From contig NW_023998416.1 of the NCBI RefSeq assembly GCF_014805625.2, forward strand, positions 19,092,065-19,156,064: DNA of 64,000 nucleotides. Direction: 5' to 3'. This DNA comes from Glossina fuscipes. Taxonomy: Eukaryota > Arthropoda > Insecta > Diptera > Glossinidae. Below, piece after piece: positions 49,310 to 63,452 of this stretch. The stretch's first letter is position 1, and every line of letters starts with the position of its first letter. The position numbers and the translations under genes were made by a program. Below the pieces are notes generated by a model. The model searched no databases. It was given only the letters and a program-made list of their open reading frames with translations, and was not told the origin of the DNA.

Positions 49310-52300
49310 AAACACCTGAGGGAGTTATGAGCCGTGTAGAGGCCTGTAAAAACATTACCGCGCTCAAAGTATTTTAAATTGCATGTCAACTAAGCTTTAC
49401 ATAGAAACAAATTGCATTTGAAATAATTTAGTTTAAATATATTTCCAGCCCTTTATTTGATCAACTTTTTTGATTAACATTATTATATAAAGGTTTACGA
49501 TTAGTTAAAGTTTTTCTGCATTATTATGTTTTTTTTTTTTGCAGCAATTTTTACAGAATCAAAATCTCTTACATTATTTTCCTTTATTTTTTCTAATTTT
49601 TATTCACTCGATTCACTTGAACTTTGCGTAACCGACATAATACAGTACTGACTTACATTCATATCAATTAGTAAAGTGAAATGCAGAATATTCTAAATAT
49701 TGCGCTGGTGGTAAAACGGGCCCCTAGAGGTGTAAAGAAATTGCTTACCCAAACACACACATACACACACACGCATACAAGACAATAAGTTGTTTTGGTT
49801 TGAGTAGGAAAACCAAAAAACTCACTTATTCCGAGCAGACGCAGATTATTTTGTACTTTGTAAACTTTTTCGATAGTTAAAACTCAATTAAGCACCAAGT
49901 CGAAATTGGATAAAAGACGCAGGCATCGCAGCGGCTAACGCAGTTGCTCGCTTTTCATTGTAGCCGTAAGAAGGGATAAGATGGATAGAGAACCTATAGA
50001 AAAAAGTTTTACGTGCAAAGACTTAGCAAGCAGCAGAGAAAACCTTTCCTAACAAAATTTATCGTTAGGAATAGGGTGAGCTTCGTTAACAAACTATTGC
50101 CAACGAATGGATTGTTTTGCGGTTTATACTCCATATACTTTACTTACAGACACACGTGCACGGATAATGCATTTGTGTTTGTTAGTATTCTTCTTCTTCG
50201 TCTTCATAATAATGTTTCGTTTACCTACTTCTGGTCAGAAGTCTTTCTTTCGTTCATTGCAATTTAGTTCAGATAACCAACACTTCTTGTCAGCTTCATA
50301 TGCTGCGAAAAATCTTTGCAATGCCTTGTAGCTGTTTATGAATGCTTGCACCAATCTTCGATAAACATTTTTCTTTTTCCGTTGCTCTTGATAAATAGTT
50401 GTTTTCGAAACTAAACTAAAGTAAAGTAAATTTTTCGCATTTTGCCCCTTCGCCCTGTTCGCTGTCCCTGATACAAATTTATTTGCTTTACATGTGAAAT
50501 CTATGGACATTTACGAGTACATGCTGCTGATAAGTATAACGCTGTGTGCAGCATTGTTGTTGACTCTAATAAACAACTCAACTGATTTCTCGAGAAAGGC
50601 TATAATAAAATCTAAAGGAAGCAGGATGATACAATACCAACAAAATTAAATGATTTCGGTAAACTTTTTCCTTTAAATATTTTTTCTTCTTTTATCACAT
50701 CGGTTAAGCAACAAATCAAGAAATCAAGAAGATATTTGAAATATTTTTCTCCAAAAGAGTAAAACAACTTATGATGCTTTCACTTTGTGTTGGAAAACTT
50801 TTTATAATATTTTTGTTATTTTTAATAGCATTTACAGCAACATCTTATCTTATATTCAATATCCTGTTTAGGGCTCTCGGTAAAGGTAAACTTAGTTGCT
50901 AAGGTATTTACCAATTTATTCGTTCAACAAAGCTAGCATCATCGCTAGCTACATCTACATCTTTCAATTATTTGCCTTCAAATATTAACTGATGAAGTTT
51001 TCTTCTGATTTCCTTAATGAAGAAAAAAGTGAAATCTTCTCTGAAGGGAAGGAATGCAACGTCTTATTAATAGAAAGTATCCTCTATCGCTAGGCAATAC
51101 TTTTTTCATTCTTCGCGGTGCCCACTTGAAAAGGCAAACGCATCCTTTGTGGCTGCCTACCCATGCGTTCAGTGTAATAGAAATGCTGCTTCGACTTCTC
51201 ACCGGGCCCGACTTGAAGCCAGTCGGGTAATCAGACTAAGCAAAATTTAGCGAATGCGTATATAGCGAGTAGCATAATAAAGATTTTTTCAATTCTATTT
51301 TTGTTTGCATCCATTGCAAGTGTTATCCTTTTCATGTTCGACCATTCGATTGAATTTGCGATTACTTAGTTACTTAGAGCCATTTTCCATAACAATAAAG
51401 CTTCAAGTTAGATAAACTTTTCGTTCAGTTAAGTTAAATTTCATCTTACGACTATCAGTCTGAATGGAACATTTCTCCCTTTGGTCGAGAAAAAGGAATA
51501 AGAAATATTTTACTAATTTACATATATGAAAGATATGTATATCGATTTTGAATTTGCATATCTAAAAAGTTAGTTACAATAATCCAGTCTTCGATCCGTT
51601 TATTCGTGAATTTTCAGTTTTCATTAACATATTAAAAACGGCACCTGGAGTGAGTTGCAAAGTTGGACAATGAAACGTAACCTTTCCCGTCCCGCTCTAT
51701 ATGAAGAGTTCTGTGTTCTGCAAAAACAACGTAAAGTTCGCAGGGAATTATTAATTCTAGCTTGCCTTCACATTCGCAAAACATGTGCGTGGTAATCCCT
51801 TATGAACAATGTAGGTTTCGCTTTGGTATTCAGCCGTTTTTGCCAACCAGTTGTTTAGCGAAAGCCAACTTTCATGGTTTCTTTTATTTTAAGTCGAAAT
51901 TAAGACAAACTAACTTTTTTTTCATCTTTTCATACTTTTTATAAGTCAAATTTTTCTTCGCCTTATTCTAGTTTTTATTTCATGGGCTTTTTTGTATCTC
52001 TCATAAATATCATAGTTTCCTTTCGTTTTACTTTTACGTAATCACACATCTTTTTTTATTTTCGCAATTGTTTCTATACATAGCATCTATCATTTACATG
52101 CTGCTATGCAGAATTGATACAATTTTAAATACAATTGATTTAATTATTTTGATGCTCTATATTCTGATTGCACAAAACGCGATTATAATTAGCGGTTAGC
52201 CTTTAGTTGCTCACTTTCATAGCATAAAAAATGAGGAAAATGGCAAAACGAGGTTAACCTCTCAATCAATTATTTCAAACGTGTACTTATCTTACTGTTG

Positions 52301-55300
52301 GCTGCTGTATACCTGCTCAGGTATAATTTCTAAATCCATTTTTACAAATTCCTTTTTTTTCCACGTTTACATAAGTATTTTGCGAAAGACTTTATACAAA
52401 TAATGACGTGCCATGAACAATAGTGGAAATCATTAGACCCACAAATCAATGTATAACTTTTTCGTTGAGTGAACATGTCTTTTCAATTGAAGAAAGCCTA
52501 AAGCATATATTTTCTAAAACAAATTCGTAAACTGAATTAACATTGCCAAGCGCGGTGAAGACGAACGAGAAATTAACTCACGTTAAAATTATAGTCGTAC
52601 AGAGCTTAACCTACAACAGTACAACTCGGCTAACGTTTAAGAAATTAATAGCACTGAATCGTTCGTGTGCCCCTCTTATCACTTCAAAAACAGAGTACCC
52701 GATGTGGTTACAAATATTCGGCCTCATCGACAATACTGAAAGGAGACAGATTTTTCCCTCTGGATTGTAGTGGTAGGCTCAATTTTCACCACCAGCATTC
52801 AGTGACTTCCAGTAGTATGCTTCCCGCCACGAGTACTCTTTTCAGTACACGCAAAACTGCCCAATTTTCTAGATTAAGATATTAACACATAAAAATTAAT
52901 TGTTTTTATTATTATTTTATGCAATGCAATGGCATTTAGAATGCTGTTTGAGACGAATACCGTTCACGGTACAGGGAGAGTGACAATTGGTTGTCAATCA
53001 ATATTTCATTTATTAGTTAATTCCTTTTCCCGCTTAACTGAAAAATTTTACGCGAGTAGATATTTAAATTGTTATATGGAGCAATAAAATCTAAAAAATT
53101 ATCAAAATTTTAAATTTTATATATGTACAGGACGTATTCCAGAATGAAATAACCCTCCACATGGGTCCAGAAACCGTGAAAGTGACAGTGATTGTTGCAA
53201 TAAGCCCGATTTAGGCGTTTCTTGTTTCAATAAAATCAATCGCTTAAGGAAAATATAAGTAAAATAGACGACATACTTTCCACATCGTGTTCGTGGCGCG
53301 TATTGTTTTTCTTAAACATATTGTTTGAAGATATGTGACATATATGTATATACACATGTATATATATATATTATATGTATGTTTTCTCTTAAACCCCAAA
53401 AAAGGTATTCATATAAAGTTTTTAAATTTTTTAGTGTGTATCGAAAATGGTACACGTGGCATGGAAATTATGCTTGCCCATAAAATGTAAAAGTACCGCC
53501 TACGGCAAGTGAGGCTTTCTGCCACATACAGCTATGCGCATGTAATTGCAGCCACTATGCCATGAAAATAAAAATAGGATACAAAAAATGTGGTTTTCCT
53601 TTAAAATATGGTTTAAGTATTTAAATGTAGTTCTCGTTTATAGCACAAAATTTTGTCAGTTAATTATAATAATAATTACAAATGAACTATACATTCTTAG
53701 TTGATCGCTCAATACGTGACCAGAGGTGCCTATTAACGTTTAACACCTGCATATGGTTGTTTCGAGTGGCGGTCTTCTGACATGTTGACCTTTCCCTTAA
53801 ATTTCGTTCCAGTAAAAGAAAGAATTAAAAATAATGTACTTTTCACTTTTGGGTCTATCAACGCAAAGTCGCGATAAATAAATTCCATATTCCCCGTCGG
53901 ATGAAAGTGTTCCGCGTTGCTCTATTAGACGCTTTCAATTGTTTTCATATATCCGTCCCTCCATCCGTCCTGTTTCTTTGCTTTAAATTAATCTTGACCA
54001 TTGTAATTAAAAATTTGCAATCGATGTTAGAATTTCCGCGATTGCTTATTGCATGCGATCAATTGCATGACATATCAGTAATAAACATAAGACTGCTGCA
54101 GTATTTTTATTTGAATGATAAATACGCAAGACTTGTTTTAAGACATACAAAGCTTTCTTATTCAATTACGGTTTTTGCAATAAAAGTTTGCTTAAATTAA
54201 ATGAATTAATAACGAACAGAGTTTCAGAGGTAATTTGTTTGTGTTTAATTAAGTTTTACTATGCGTATATGAACATTTGCACATTTATTCGTATAACTGA
54301 GATGGACAACATATGGTCTCGCATTTATAGCCCCAAGCTGCTCGTTCTCAATCATTTAACACACAAAAGCAACACAAAACAAAACAAAATAAAAAAAAAA
54401 AAAAAAGAAAGAAAAACAGACGTTCGAAACGCTAAAACACGTTTTCATTTTCAATGGCGAAAATTTCATCACTTACTCGATGCTGTGCTGTATTTGCTCA
54501 GGTAAAGGTGAGCAATAAATTTTTTCCTGTCGTTTTTACGATGTAAATTCTAATTTTTTTTTTTTTTTTTTTTTTGAAAAGAGAACTTGTTTTATTTAGT
54601 TTGTGCACAAGTATGTCACCATTCCAAGAGCGCACAGCAGCATTGAAAAGTATTTGAAATTTGAATTAAAAAAAAAAGAAAGGAAACAACTATTGAAATA
54701 GTAAGAAGTGTAGTTGGTGTTGTTACGCCGTTACCCCTGTTGGCTTAGGAAGCCATGCACGAGCTGAAAAAATCTTATTAAATAAACATAGAAGACAAGC
54801 GTGTAAAAAAAGAAAAACTCATAGAGAAAGAAACAAATCAACTAAAGCTGAACCTGTGCAACCTGATAGATAAACAAATTTTTATGAAATATTAGCAAAC
54901 AGATGTTTACCGCGTTGAAGGCTTTTATCCAGCGCGTACATATATATACACATATATGTATGTATAAACCAGTAGACGCGTTGTGATAGATAGTAAGGTT
55001 TCAGAAGTTCTGAGATTTTTTTTTTGTTTTCATGCCCATGTGCTCGTACAACAAACAATTTTATATGTGAAACGTTTCTCGCCTTTCATATAGAGCATGT
55101 TTGTCAAATGAAAACCTATGCTTACGCTATTGGTAGACATGTGTGACTGGTTGCATTACCTTTAGAAAACAATCACAGATTGTTGGCCAGGCAGTCAGGT
55201 AGGCAGGGAGACGTTTACTTTTGAATAAATATCTATTACAGATAAGCAAATATTTACCAGCATAATATACGTGCATGAATTCATCATCAAGCCCACGGTG

Positions 55301-55374
55301 GCGTATGAATGATATAATTTTATTCTTTCTCATCTTAAGCTTATGCTATGCATTTAACTGTTATTAACGTTTGC

Positions 55375-55405
55375 GATCATCATCATCATCATTGTCATCA
55401 TCATT
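55375..55405 (+). repeat. (ATC)n trinucleotide repeat
   Basis: About nine atc units with one gtc interruption. It explains the Asp-rich minus-strand frame. A (TTTCTG)n-like tract follows at about 55450-55475. Confidence 0.9.
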
Positions 55406-55857
55406 ATGAGATTTTTCTATTTTTAATGTGAATGCGTGAACAACTAGTTTCTGCTTCTGTTTCTGTTTCTGTTTATATTTCTGTTTTAAGCGGAATGACC
55501 GCCCGCAGTCAAACATCATAGATACGATACGTTCCTGTCTAAACAAACGGATTTGAAAAGAGATTTTATTTAGTTTTTCCTTCTCAAAGCTGAGCTAAAA
55601 AATGAATGATCCCTAGTGTTTGAATGTGTGTAATAGTGTGTGTGTGTGTACATATATATATATATATGTATGTACGTGTGTTTATATGCGGTTTATTTCT
55701 TTACGTTTTATCATTCAGTTTAACATTTAAAATCGCCTTAGGTCTGTGCATACTAGTAATTGAAATGCAGGACGTGAGTGGTGCGTACATGATGACGATG
55801 ATGGTTTCATTTGTGCTTTAAATATACAAGATTTATATGCATATGTATAACATAAGA

Positions 55858-55859
<2 letters not shown>

Positions 55860-55904
<45 letters not shown>
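55860..55904 (+). repeat. Compound (TA)n-(GT)n microsatellite
   Basis: About 14 ta units followed by about 8 gt units. Confidence 0.95.
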
Positions 55905-58878
55905 ATGTATATTTTATGTTTATGCCCTGTGTGTATAATACACATTTCTTTTTATTAAAAAAGCAGTTTCTCTTTCTTGAAAACAAAGAAAACAGAAATA
56001 ATGCAAAACTTAATTGCAAAAAAAAAAAAGCGAAAAGAAAAGAAAAGAAAAGAAAGAAAAGAAGCATCTAAAGTATCTTTTAGTAAATGATGTCATGTTG
56101 GTTTAACATAAATTGCTTTCTGTTGTACAAAATAAATGCTAAAGTATGCATATATATATATAGCATGCACAACTGTTAGCTAGTTTTACCTGTAAAATAA
56201 GGTTTTTACTTATATCGCATTTTGTTGCCGCTCATTCCCATTCAAATTTTATCTCTCTCCTTCAGGTCTCTCAAATCAACCGCCTTATGATGTTTTGAAC
56301 TTTATAGATTTCTGATATGTACATACATTACATGTCCACATATGTATGTACACATGCATATGCAAGAGAGTAAATGTCAAAAGCGGCTATCAAACTAAAC
56401 ACTGCTACACTCGCCATATTGCAAATGCTACACTGGAAGCTCTTATCCAGATGTGTGCATGTAAATATATTCACAACTATGAGCAGAAAAAGAGGAGAAA
56501 AATTTTTGTTTTTTTTTTTTAAACGACGTTAGGCAAACACATCGACGTGTATACGCATCTCCCTGCAGATGCAGTTAAACATATATAAGTTACAGTATAT
56601 ATGTTATAAAAAAAAAAAAAAAAAAAAATTCTATTCGCTTTACATTTTTTACGACATTTTAACTCCCCTCCTGGCATGGAACTCCAGAAAGAGATAAACG
56701 AAAGACATCTCATTAATTTTACACGAGTATGTGCACATATTAGGTTTGTTGTCAAATTATGTCATAACATAAGTAACCGAAAAGACAATTTTTCATCTCT
56801 CTGTTCATCATTTATTCATTTTGATTGTTGTTGTTTTTCATGTATTATGCATACCATACAGTTCATGCTGCAAGAGTTGTCCTAGATTAGTTCATTGCTT
56901 TAGTTTTAGTTTCCTTTCAAAATATAAATTTCACAGACTTTTTCTTTTCTTTTTTTTTTCAATTTTTTTTAATTAGACTTTGACAACTTTTAAGGTGATT
57001 TAGTTAAATAATTCACAAACAAGCGTATCTTAATAACTATCATCGAAGGTTTGGTGCGCAATAGTATTAAGAATTATTTACAATTTTGAAAACTACGCAC
57101 CAGAAGCTACTCTACATACTCTTGGCTAACGTAAGAAACTGATTTCGTCTTAGCTCTGTACGTCTATCCATCTCTCCGTTCGTCTGTTTAACGGTTTGTT
57201 GAAAGTTCTTGAACATCTTGTGGCCTCAACAAGTGGTATAGAAAGCTGCAACTAGCCCCCTAAATAAATTTGAAAGTCGATGCGATTCTCTTACAATTAC
57301 GCCTACAGTAAAAAATGAAAGTTAATTTGCCATTGTTAGGAGCCGTCTAAATTGCAACAGGTTTCTGAAACTTGATTTCTGTATTTTAAGTTAATGCGCA
57401 TAGACTCAGCCTCAGAACTGTGTATCGCATAATCGAATCAAGATGCGGTAGAACACACTTTAGAGTTGCTATTTTTATAGCTACTCCGACTCGTGTACGT
57501 TTGTTCGGGCTTTACAATTAAGTTCATTTGCTAATACTTTACGTCTAAAAAATGTTTTGAAGTTGAACTTAAATCCGATGATTTTGACCAAATTTGTTGC
57601 TTTTGGATGATGTTCTTCTCTATATTATCATAGTTTAGACGACTCATTTTGAAAATGTTGCGGAAACGCGGAAAGAGGGCTACCGCACTGCCGAAGGGAT
57701 AAGCTTTAAGGTGGTCACGCCGATAGTCACGGACTCGAATGTCAGTACGATAGACCATACTTTGTAAATCGCTGTGTATGTAACCGCTCAGACTTATGTT
57801 CGCTTATTTAAACTATGCCTGAAATAAGCAAAACAGCTTTCACGGTTTATAGCGCATTGCAATCAGTAAGTTGTGGCAAAAAACAAAGCAGAACAATGTG
57901 GGGAAGTAAAAAAGAGAGAAAGGGAGGGCGAAGGGAAGACGAGTACAGCAGGAAAAAAGGTATAACTTACATGGATTACAAGTATTTCCAAATAACTCAT
58001 CGCGGGTTGTCACATCAAGCTGACGCCTGATAAAGCCATCGAACAATGCTCAAGCAATGTTTATCAAAAGACGCAGACATCTTGAAAAATATTCGCTCCA
58101 TGTTTTGCACATAAAACGTGGTTAGCTTCACTTGGTCATAGAGAAAAGCGGAGTTTATTGAACATACTTTCCTTTTCTAGTGTTTGGTATTTTTTTTTTA
58201 ATATCCCTTAGATTGAGTTCTTACAACCACAACCTTAAGCGGCCAGCGGCTTTTTCTTCAAAGAATTCGTATTCCTCCAGGGAGATGAGAAATATTTATA
58301 CACTTGCAATATATATGTTCTTAGGCATCCTTTAATAACATGAAATGTTCCTTGAAGTCGTCTTTTATTCATTCAACTTTCAATCCATCAAATGTATATT
58401 CTGGTTACCTGGCATCGGACATTGCTTTCAATAACGCTTCGCTTCATGAAAAGGTGATCTCGTTTTCTTTCCATCTTCGTTACAAATGCCAGGAGCTAAA
58501 AATTTGTAATAAAGATTATTTTTATGTCTTGCTTAATGGGCTTAATAAGAGAAAGTTCTGATCAATTTTTTCCAAACGGCTTATTACCTGAAATTTATTC
58601 GCAGGTCAACTTTACGTCTACTCGCTCGTGTTAGCTGCTCTCGTGATTTAATCAGCAGACGACCTTTTGTCGGAATAAATAAAATGCTTTTATGAATGAC
58701 ATAAAGACAGCAATGTCATATTTCATCTATTTCATTATAATTTTGTTTTTATAATTTATTGAAAGTTTTTTTTTTTTTTTTTTTTTTTTGTGAAATGTAA
58801 AAAATTCGGATAATTGTTGAAATTTAAATAAAAGCTGACATTTGTTATTCACGTAGAGAAAAACTGCTGGAAGGCAAT

Positions 58879-58893
58879 CACACATACACACAC

Positions 58894-58932
<39 letters not shown>

Positions 58933-58934
58933 CA
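58879..58934 (+). repeat. (CA)n microsatellite, longest in window
   Basis: About 27 ca units with ta and gc interruptions. A poly-T run lies nearby at about 58768-58789. Confidence 0.95.
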
Positions 58935-59485
58935 GGCACATACATACATTTTGAATTTATAACAGTTTCGGATGTAACGTGTTTAGGACACAACCTATAA
59001 TAAATTCATGAACATTTTTTACTCATATTCATAGTTTTAAGTAAGAGGATTATGAATGAAAACTTTGAAATTATAGAACGAATGTTGAACTAAGAATATA
59101 AAAATAAATAAACGTGAAAAACAGAGTAAAAAAAAAAAAGAAAAAAGAACATAGATGAAAAATTCGTGAACATAAGAGGTTATAAGTATTTTGATCTTGA
59201 CACCGGCAGCACAAGCTTACATTAATTCATGTTTCATTTAAATTGAATGAAATTTTACTTAAAGTCCTTACTCTGGGATTTACAGTCATTTAAAAGTGAA
59301 ATGTGTGAGAGTGACTGACTGCATAAGTAAACTCGTCATAAAAACGCCTAAAAAGGAAAGAATGAGAAAAAAAATTTTGGCCAAATATTTAATGTCAGTG
59401 TTTGCGCTTACCATGGCCTTTTCAGATTTGAAATGGATTAAGTCACGGTACGGTGAATGCGAAAGTGATCCTTTACGAGCGTGCA

Positions 59486-59525
59486 CGACGACAACACCAA
59501 CAACGACAACAAGAACAACAACGGT
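59486..59525 (+). repeat. Imperfect (CAA/ACG)n tract
   Basis: gacgacaacaccaacaacga-type triplets give Thr-rich (+) and Val-rich (-) frames of 97 and 85 codons. Neither has other support. Confidence 0.75.
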
Positions 59526-61394
59526 AGTAACAGCAGCCATCACTTATATATATATACTTAAGGCAGGTTGGTCGGTGGACGTTTTCTAAATTATGCAAAG
59601 TGTTGAGTGCGGTTTTCAATGTGGGAGAATATGTTGGATACAAGTGCTGCAAACAACCTGCCCTTCTTGCTTCTGCTCCTGTTGCTGCTGTTATTGCCGG
59701 TGGTTGCGGTTAGTGTAGTGCCCTTGACTAAGGCTACGGTGTCTTTTTAAAGAACCAATGCACGCCAGTGGCTTACAACTTAAATGATATTATATGAGGT
59801 GTTTATAAACGTGCTGTTAAACTAAAGGCGCCCTTACTGTTTAGAAAAGTTCATCTTAAAAAAAATCCTTAAATATTTATTGCAAATGAAAATATTTTTT
59901 CAGCTGTTTACGGCATTTGCTAAAATTCTTTAGAACATGATTTTAACAATCTATGCGTTAACGATGACGGCGAGGAATATTTTTGGAACGTATTTCTCCT
60001 AAAAGTTTACAGAAAATTAATCCATAAATATGCGTATGAGCACGAATGCCAATACTTAGAAAAAAGAAAGCAGCTCTAATTTTCGAGAGCCGGCATTTCG
60101 TTGTTAAATATGAAACGATTTATTTGGTGTGGGATTGCTGGACGGCTTCACCTATGGTTTACTTACACGCCTAAGAATACTTTCCAGGCCACTAGGGGCT
60201 GAAGCGACTAATCGCTGACAAGATCCGGTACTCTGCGGGACATCCTTAAATTCGGCCATTAGTTCATTACTAAAACGTTCTTATTGCCTAGCGTTCGAGC
60301 GCAGAAAATTACATTCTCCGTCTAGTTGTGAAGCTGCGTTTTCAGCGGTGGCGTAGGCATATTTTCTTCCGGCTTAGGGTACTCTTCCTATCAGTGGATC
60401 AAAAAATGGATGGTTCTTTTAATATACCTACAATTGTCACAAATTTTACAATCTCTGCAATTCCTATTATTTTTACCATTATTACGCGGAAGGGGGGGGG
60501 ACTCGGAAAAAGAAGTTACTAATATTAGTGTATGGTGGAAATAGTTTCCGTCTCTAACATGCACTTTCTTTCCCTCCGGTTCGATTAACTATGACCATTC
60601 ATGGCCATTCGTCACCAAGGGCTTAGATCTAATGCGGAGATTAAATTTTTTCACTCATTTTGCGATGTTTCGTGGTTCTTATGTAGCCAACTTTTAGGAG
60701 CATTTTATTTCACGCAAGTAAATGAATAGCATTGCGCTTAATTAAACTTTCTTGCGAGTTCTTTCTTCTTCTTTTCATTTTATTAGCTTGAATGACATGC
60801 ATGACTGATGTAGAAAAATAAGGTATTGAGGAAGCGGTACCAAACCAACATCTGAAATTAACTAAAAAAGATCGATTTGAGTTTGACTGTATTGGATAAC
60901 TTGACGAGCACACAAAGCGTTAGAAATTTAAGTGAAATCTTTTCAAGTGTTGCATGTAACACGTTATGTAATAAGAGTGATTGACTACAATATATAAGAT
61001 GTTTGTCGTCGAGTTAGATTAAATCATTTATTGCAATTGTAAAATAAATTGAATTAAAAAAAATATATATTTTATTTCCTACAATACATGTTCCAAGACA
61101 GTGAAAAAGTTATATTATAAACCATCTTAAATTAGGAATGAAGTAACAATGCCTGTAAAATTTAATTTTGAAACTTCAAATATATTGTTTCCAGTTTATC
61201 GCACGGCTGGCTCCTCCAACTTCCATCCGATTACCTTTCCTTTTCGTTTGCAATGTGTCACGCTTATCTTATATCAAATATTTTCTTTCTTTTCTTTCCT
61301 AAATATGCAGCGCATGGGTGCCCAATTACTGTAACATGGTGACGGTTAGAAAGAAACGAGCAGAGAGAAAGAGATAGCAAATTAGCCATAGGGA

Positions 61395-61525
61395 TTATGA
61401 ACGTTTTATCTTTACCGACTGAGCACTCACACAGCTACGATCAGGTATGGTCAAACTGCATCAAAAATACGAATCCGCGACGAAGACCGGCTTGGTAGTC
61501 GCCACTCTTATCTTCCCGAGTATGT
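61395..61525 (-). repeat. Short dispersed repeat, family 3 (second copy)
   Basis: Read on the minus strand, this segment shares gataagagt and a gag-n-gctcagt-n-gtaaag block with 40265-40375. No coding potential is seen. Boundaries are approximate. Confidence 0.4.
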
Positions 61526-62924
61526 TCATTTTATTAGCTTTTTAGTTTTTTACAATTTTCTCGTACTTTGCGGATTGCCACGTATATCACGACTCAATCA
61601 CAACTGCCCGAGTCACGCCTTTTTGCAATAGACCTTGTAAGATGAATGGTAAATTAAAATTGATCAGCCCTATAGTCGATTGTCGGGCGATCCTGAAGCT
61701 TATTTTAAAACAATATTTCATTTCCCGCTTTAGATGCAAACTTGTGATCTAAATCAAGCGAAAAGAGAATTGTTCGATAATATCTGCGTCACCTCTACTA
61801 GGCTTTAGGAGAGTTTGAAAAAAAAACAGTTGATTCCTTAAAAGTTGTGCTTTCAAATGTTTTCTTCATAGAAATTTCGAAAAATGATTGAATTTGTAGA
61901 AAACACAAGTTGACATAATCCCTTAACTGCACTTTCTCCTTGTCCTTCTCTCACCGCTTCAAACCCCTTAAAAAAAATTAAATAAACTTTCAATTTAAGA
62001 ATAGTGTCACAGTGACATTTTACTCGAAGAAGTATTAACACGAAATAAGAAATTCACTCCCAATGGGAGCAATTAGTAATGCGCTAAATGCTCGAAAAAA
62101 GATTATTTGCATACGTCAGATGTCACTAACAGTTGCACACACAATTACCGCATTGCCGCAGAGTTTTTTTTTCCCCTTTTATTATTAATTTAACATATTT
62201 TACAAGTGTGTTAGTGTGTCAAATAAATGCAATTAAGTTAAAAATATTTGTTTGTATTTTTGGAGTAAATATGGCGTTAGAAAATAACAATTTTTCATTT
62301 ATATTTAAATAAATAAAAAGCAAAAATATGTTTAATATGTTCAGCGATTTCGTCAAATTCGTATTATGTTGTTGCTGTTGTTTATTCATTCGTACCTTCA
62401 AATAATAATTTATAAGATATTATAAACTCACGCACGCACATCCAAGCATATGTTTATAGTCTGTAGTTATAGTAAATCTTAATTAATTAATATATAACAA
62501 ATATACACAAATTATTATTAATTTCGATGATTATCTTTGACTCTATTATCTCATTAGAGTTGGTCTGATTATTGTCGTTCTTACTGCTGTGAACACTTTG
62601 TGCATCGGCAATAAATTATCTTTATATCGCTAATTAGAATACATTGATACTTTTTCTGCATACACACCTACAAACATAATTCAATGATTTTACGATTAAT
62701 TAAAAATAAGAGACAGAGATAATAACTGAGAAGTTCGTTTAAAATTTCGATTAAGCGAATTAAAAATTTTTCACTTAGGCTTAATGCGGCGGCCATTACG
62801 TCAGAGGCCAAGGTTAAAATATTCTTTGAATATTTATATGGATAACGGAAAAAGTAACGATTGAAATGTTAATACCATTAAAAATGTTTTTTTTTTCTTT
62901 TGTCTTATACGAAAATAGCTTAAG
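61526..62924. other. AT-rich noncoding stretch before pseudogene gamma
   Basis: No recognisable frame or repeat; a short gcggcggccattacgtcaga segment near 62786 is locally GC-rich. Confidence 0.5.
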
Positions 62925-63452
62925 TGACCTTTGGCGGCGAGGAAGGGAAGTACATCGCAAGGGACTGCGACAATGCTGTAAAAACTTTAGTTTCCAAGCT
63001 GAGACTTGCTTCTACTGCATCGACTGCGGACAAAGCCGAGTAGGGACTGAAAAGGCGAACGTCAATGAAGGTTGCCATGTCACGAAATGTCGAGGTCTTA
63101 AGTAAAAAATCCAATCAACATTTTTGCTGACAATAAGCATGGCAGTGGCATGCGTCGCTTCATTGTTTCTAACATCTTTCCATATAATTTCATATCATTT
63201 TGCCGTTAGGAGCAAGGACAATGAGAACGCAACGACTGAATCAGCTAAGGAGATGTGCTTTGACTCTAGTTACAATCTCTCTTTAAAAGTATTGGAGGAA
63301 CATGTAGAAGTGGATTAAGTCTCCTTAACGATTCCTATAAGAAAAGCAGTGGAGTTTTTTATCGTCAGCCGCGGAGGTAGGTTGACTCGATGGACAAGAA
63401 GATCTGCATTGAAGGAGAATCGAACGAATTCTTCGCCTTTTACACAAAGTGA
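62925..63452 (+). pseudogene. F-box/LRR-family pseudogene (copy gamma), last-exon part
   Basis: An acceptor (catattttgccgttag-like, AG at 63208-63209) opens SKDNENATTESAKEMCF, then NLSLKVLEEHVEVD. A frame break near 63316 leads into LLNDSYKKSS, a TAG at 63378-63380, then VDSMDKKICIEGESNEFF and AFYTK with TGA at 63450-63452. Copy beta has the parallel blocks GNENVPTTLIEEN, CALTLKTQRETMEYD, HDTYKNFS and LDKQENAWVETESTKFF in the same order, so homology is clear at protein level. Upstream, 62930-63055 is coding-like (GGEEGKYIARDCDNAVKTL) and relatively GC-rich, possibly an earlier exon. The breaks point to a pseudogene. No F-box is visible here. Confidence 0.6.

Larger units (their letters stand above)
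49310..61394. other. Long AT-rich noncoding region
   Basis: About 12 kb with numerous microsatellites (49750 CA, 54548 poly-T, 55375 ATC, 55860 TA/GT, 58879 CA). Frames of up to 105 codons derive from simple sequence or show no domain. No gene seen. Confidence 0.55.

Noticed and set aside
50235..50510. 91-codon minus-strand frame
   Set aside because: Part of it looks helical, but there is no domain, splice signal or homolog that I recognise; low-value guess.
54188..54505. 105-codon plus-strand open frame
   Set aside because: It crosses an A-rich run giving poly-Lys. No domain, acceptor or conserved composition.
59286..59589. Overlapping 97-codon (+) and 85-codon (-) open frames
   Set aside because: Both depend on the CAA/ACG triplet tract, which is open on both strands. 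No independent support.
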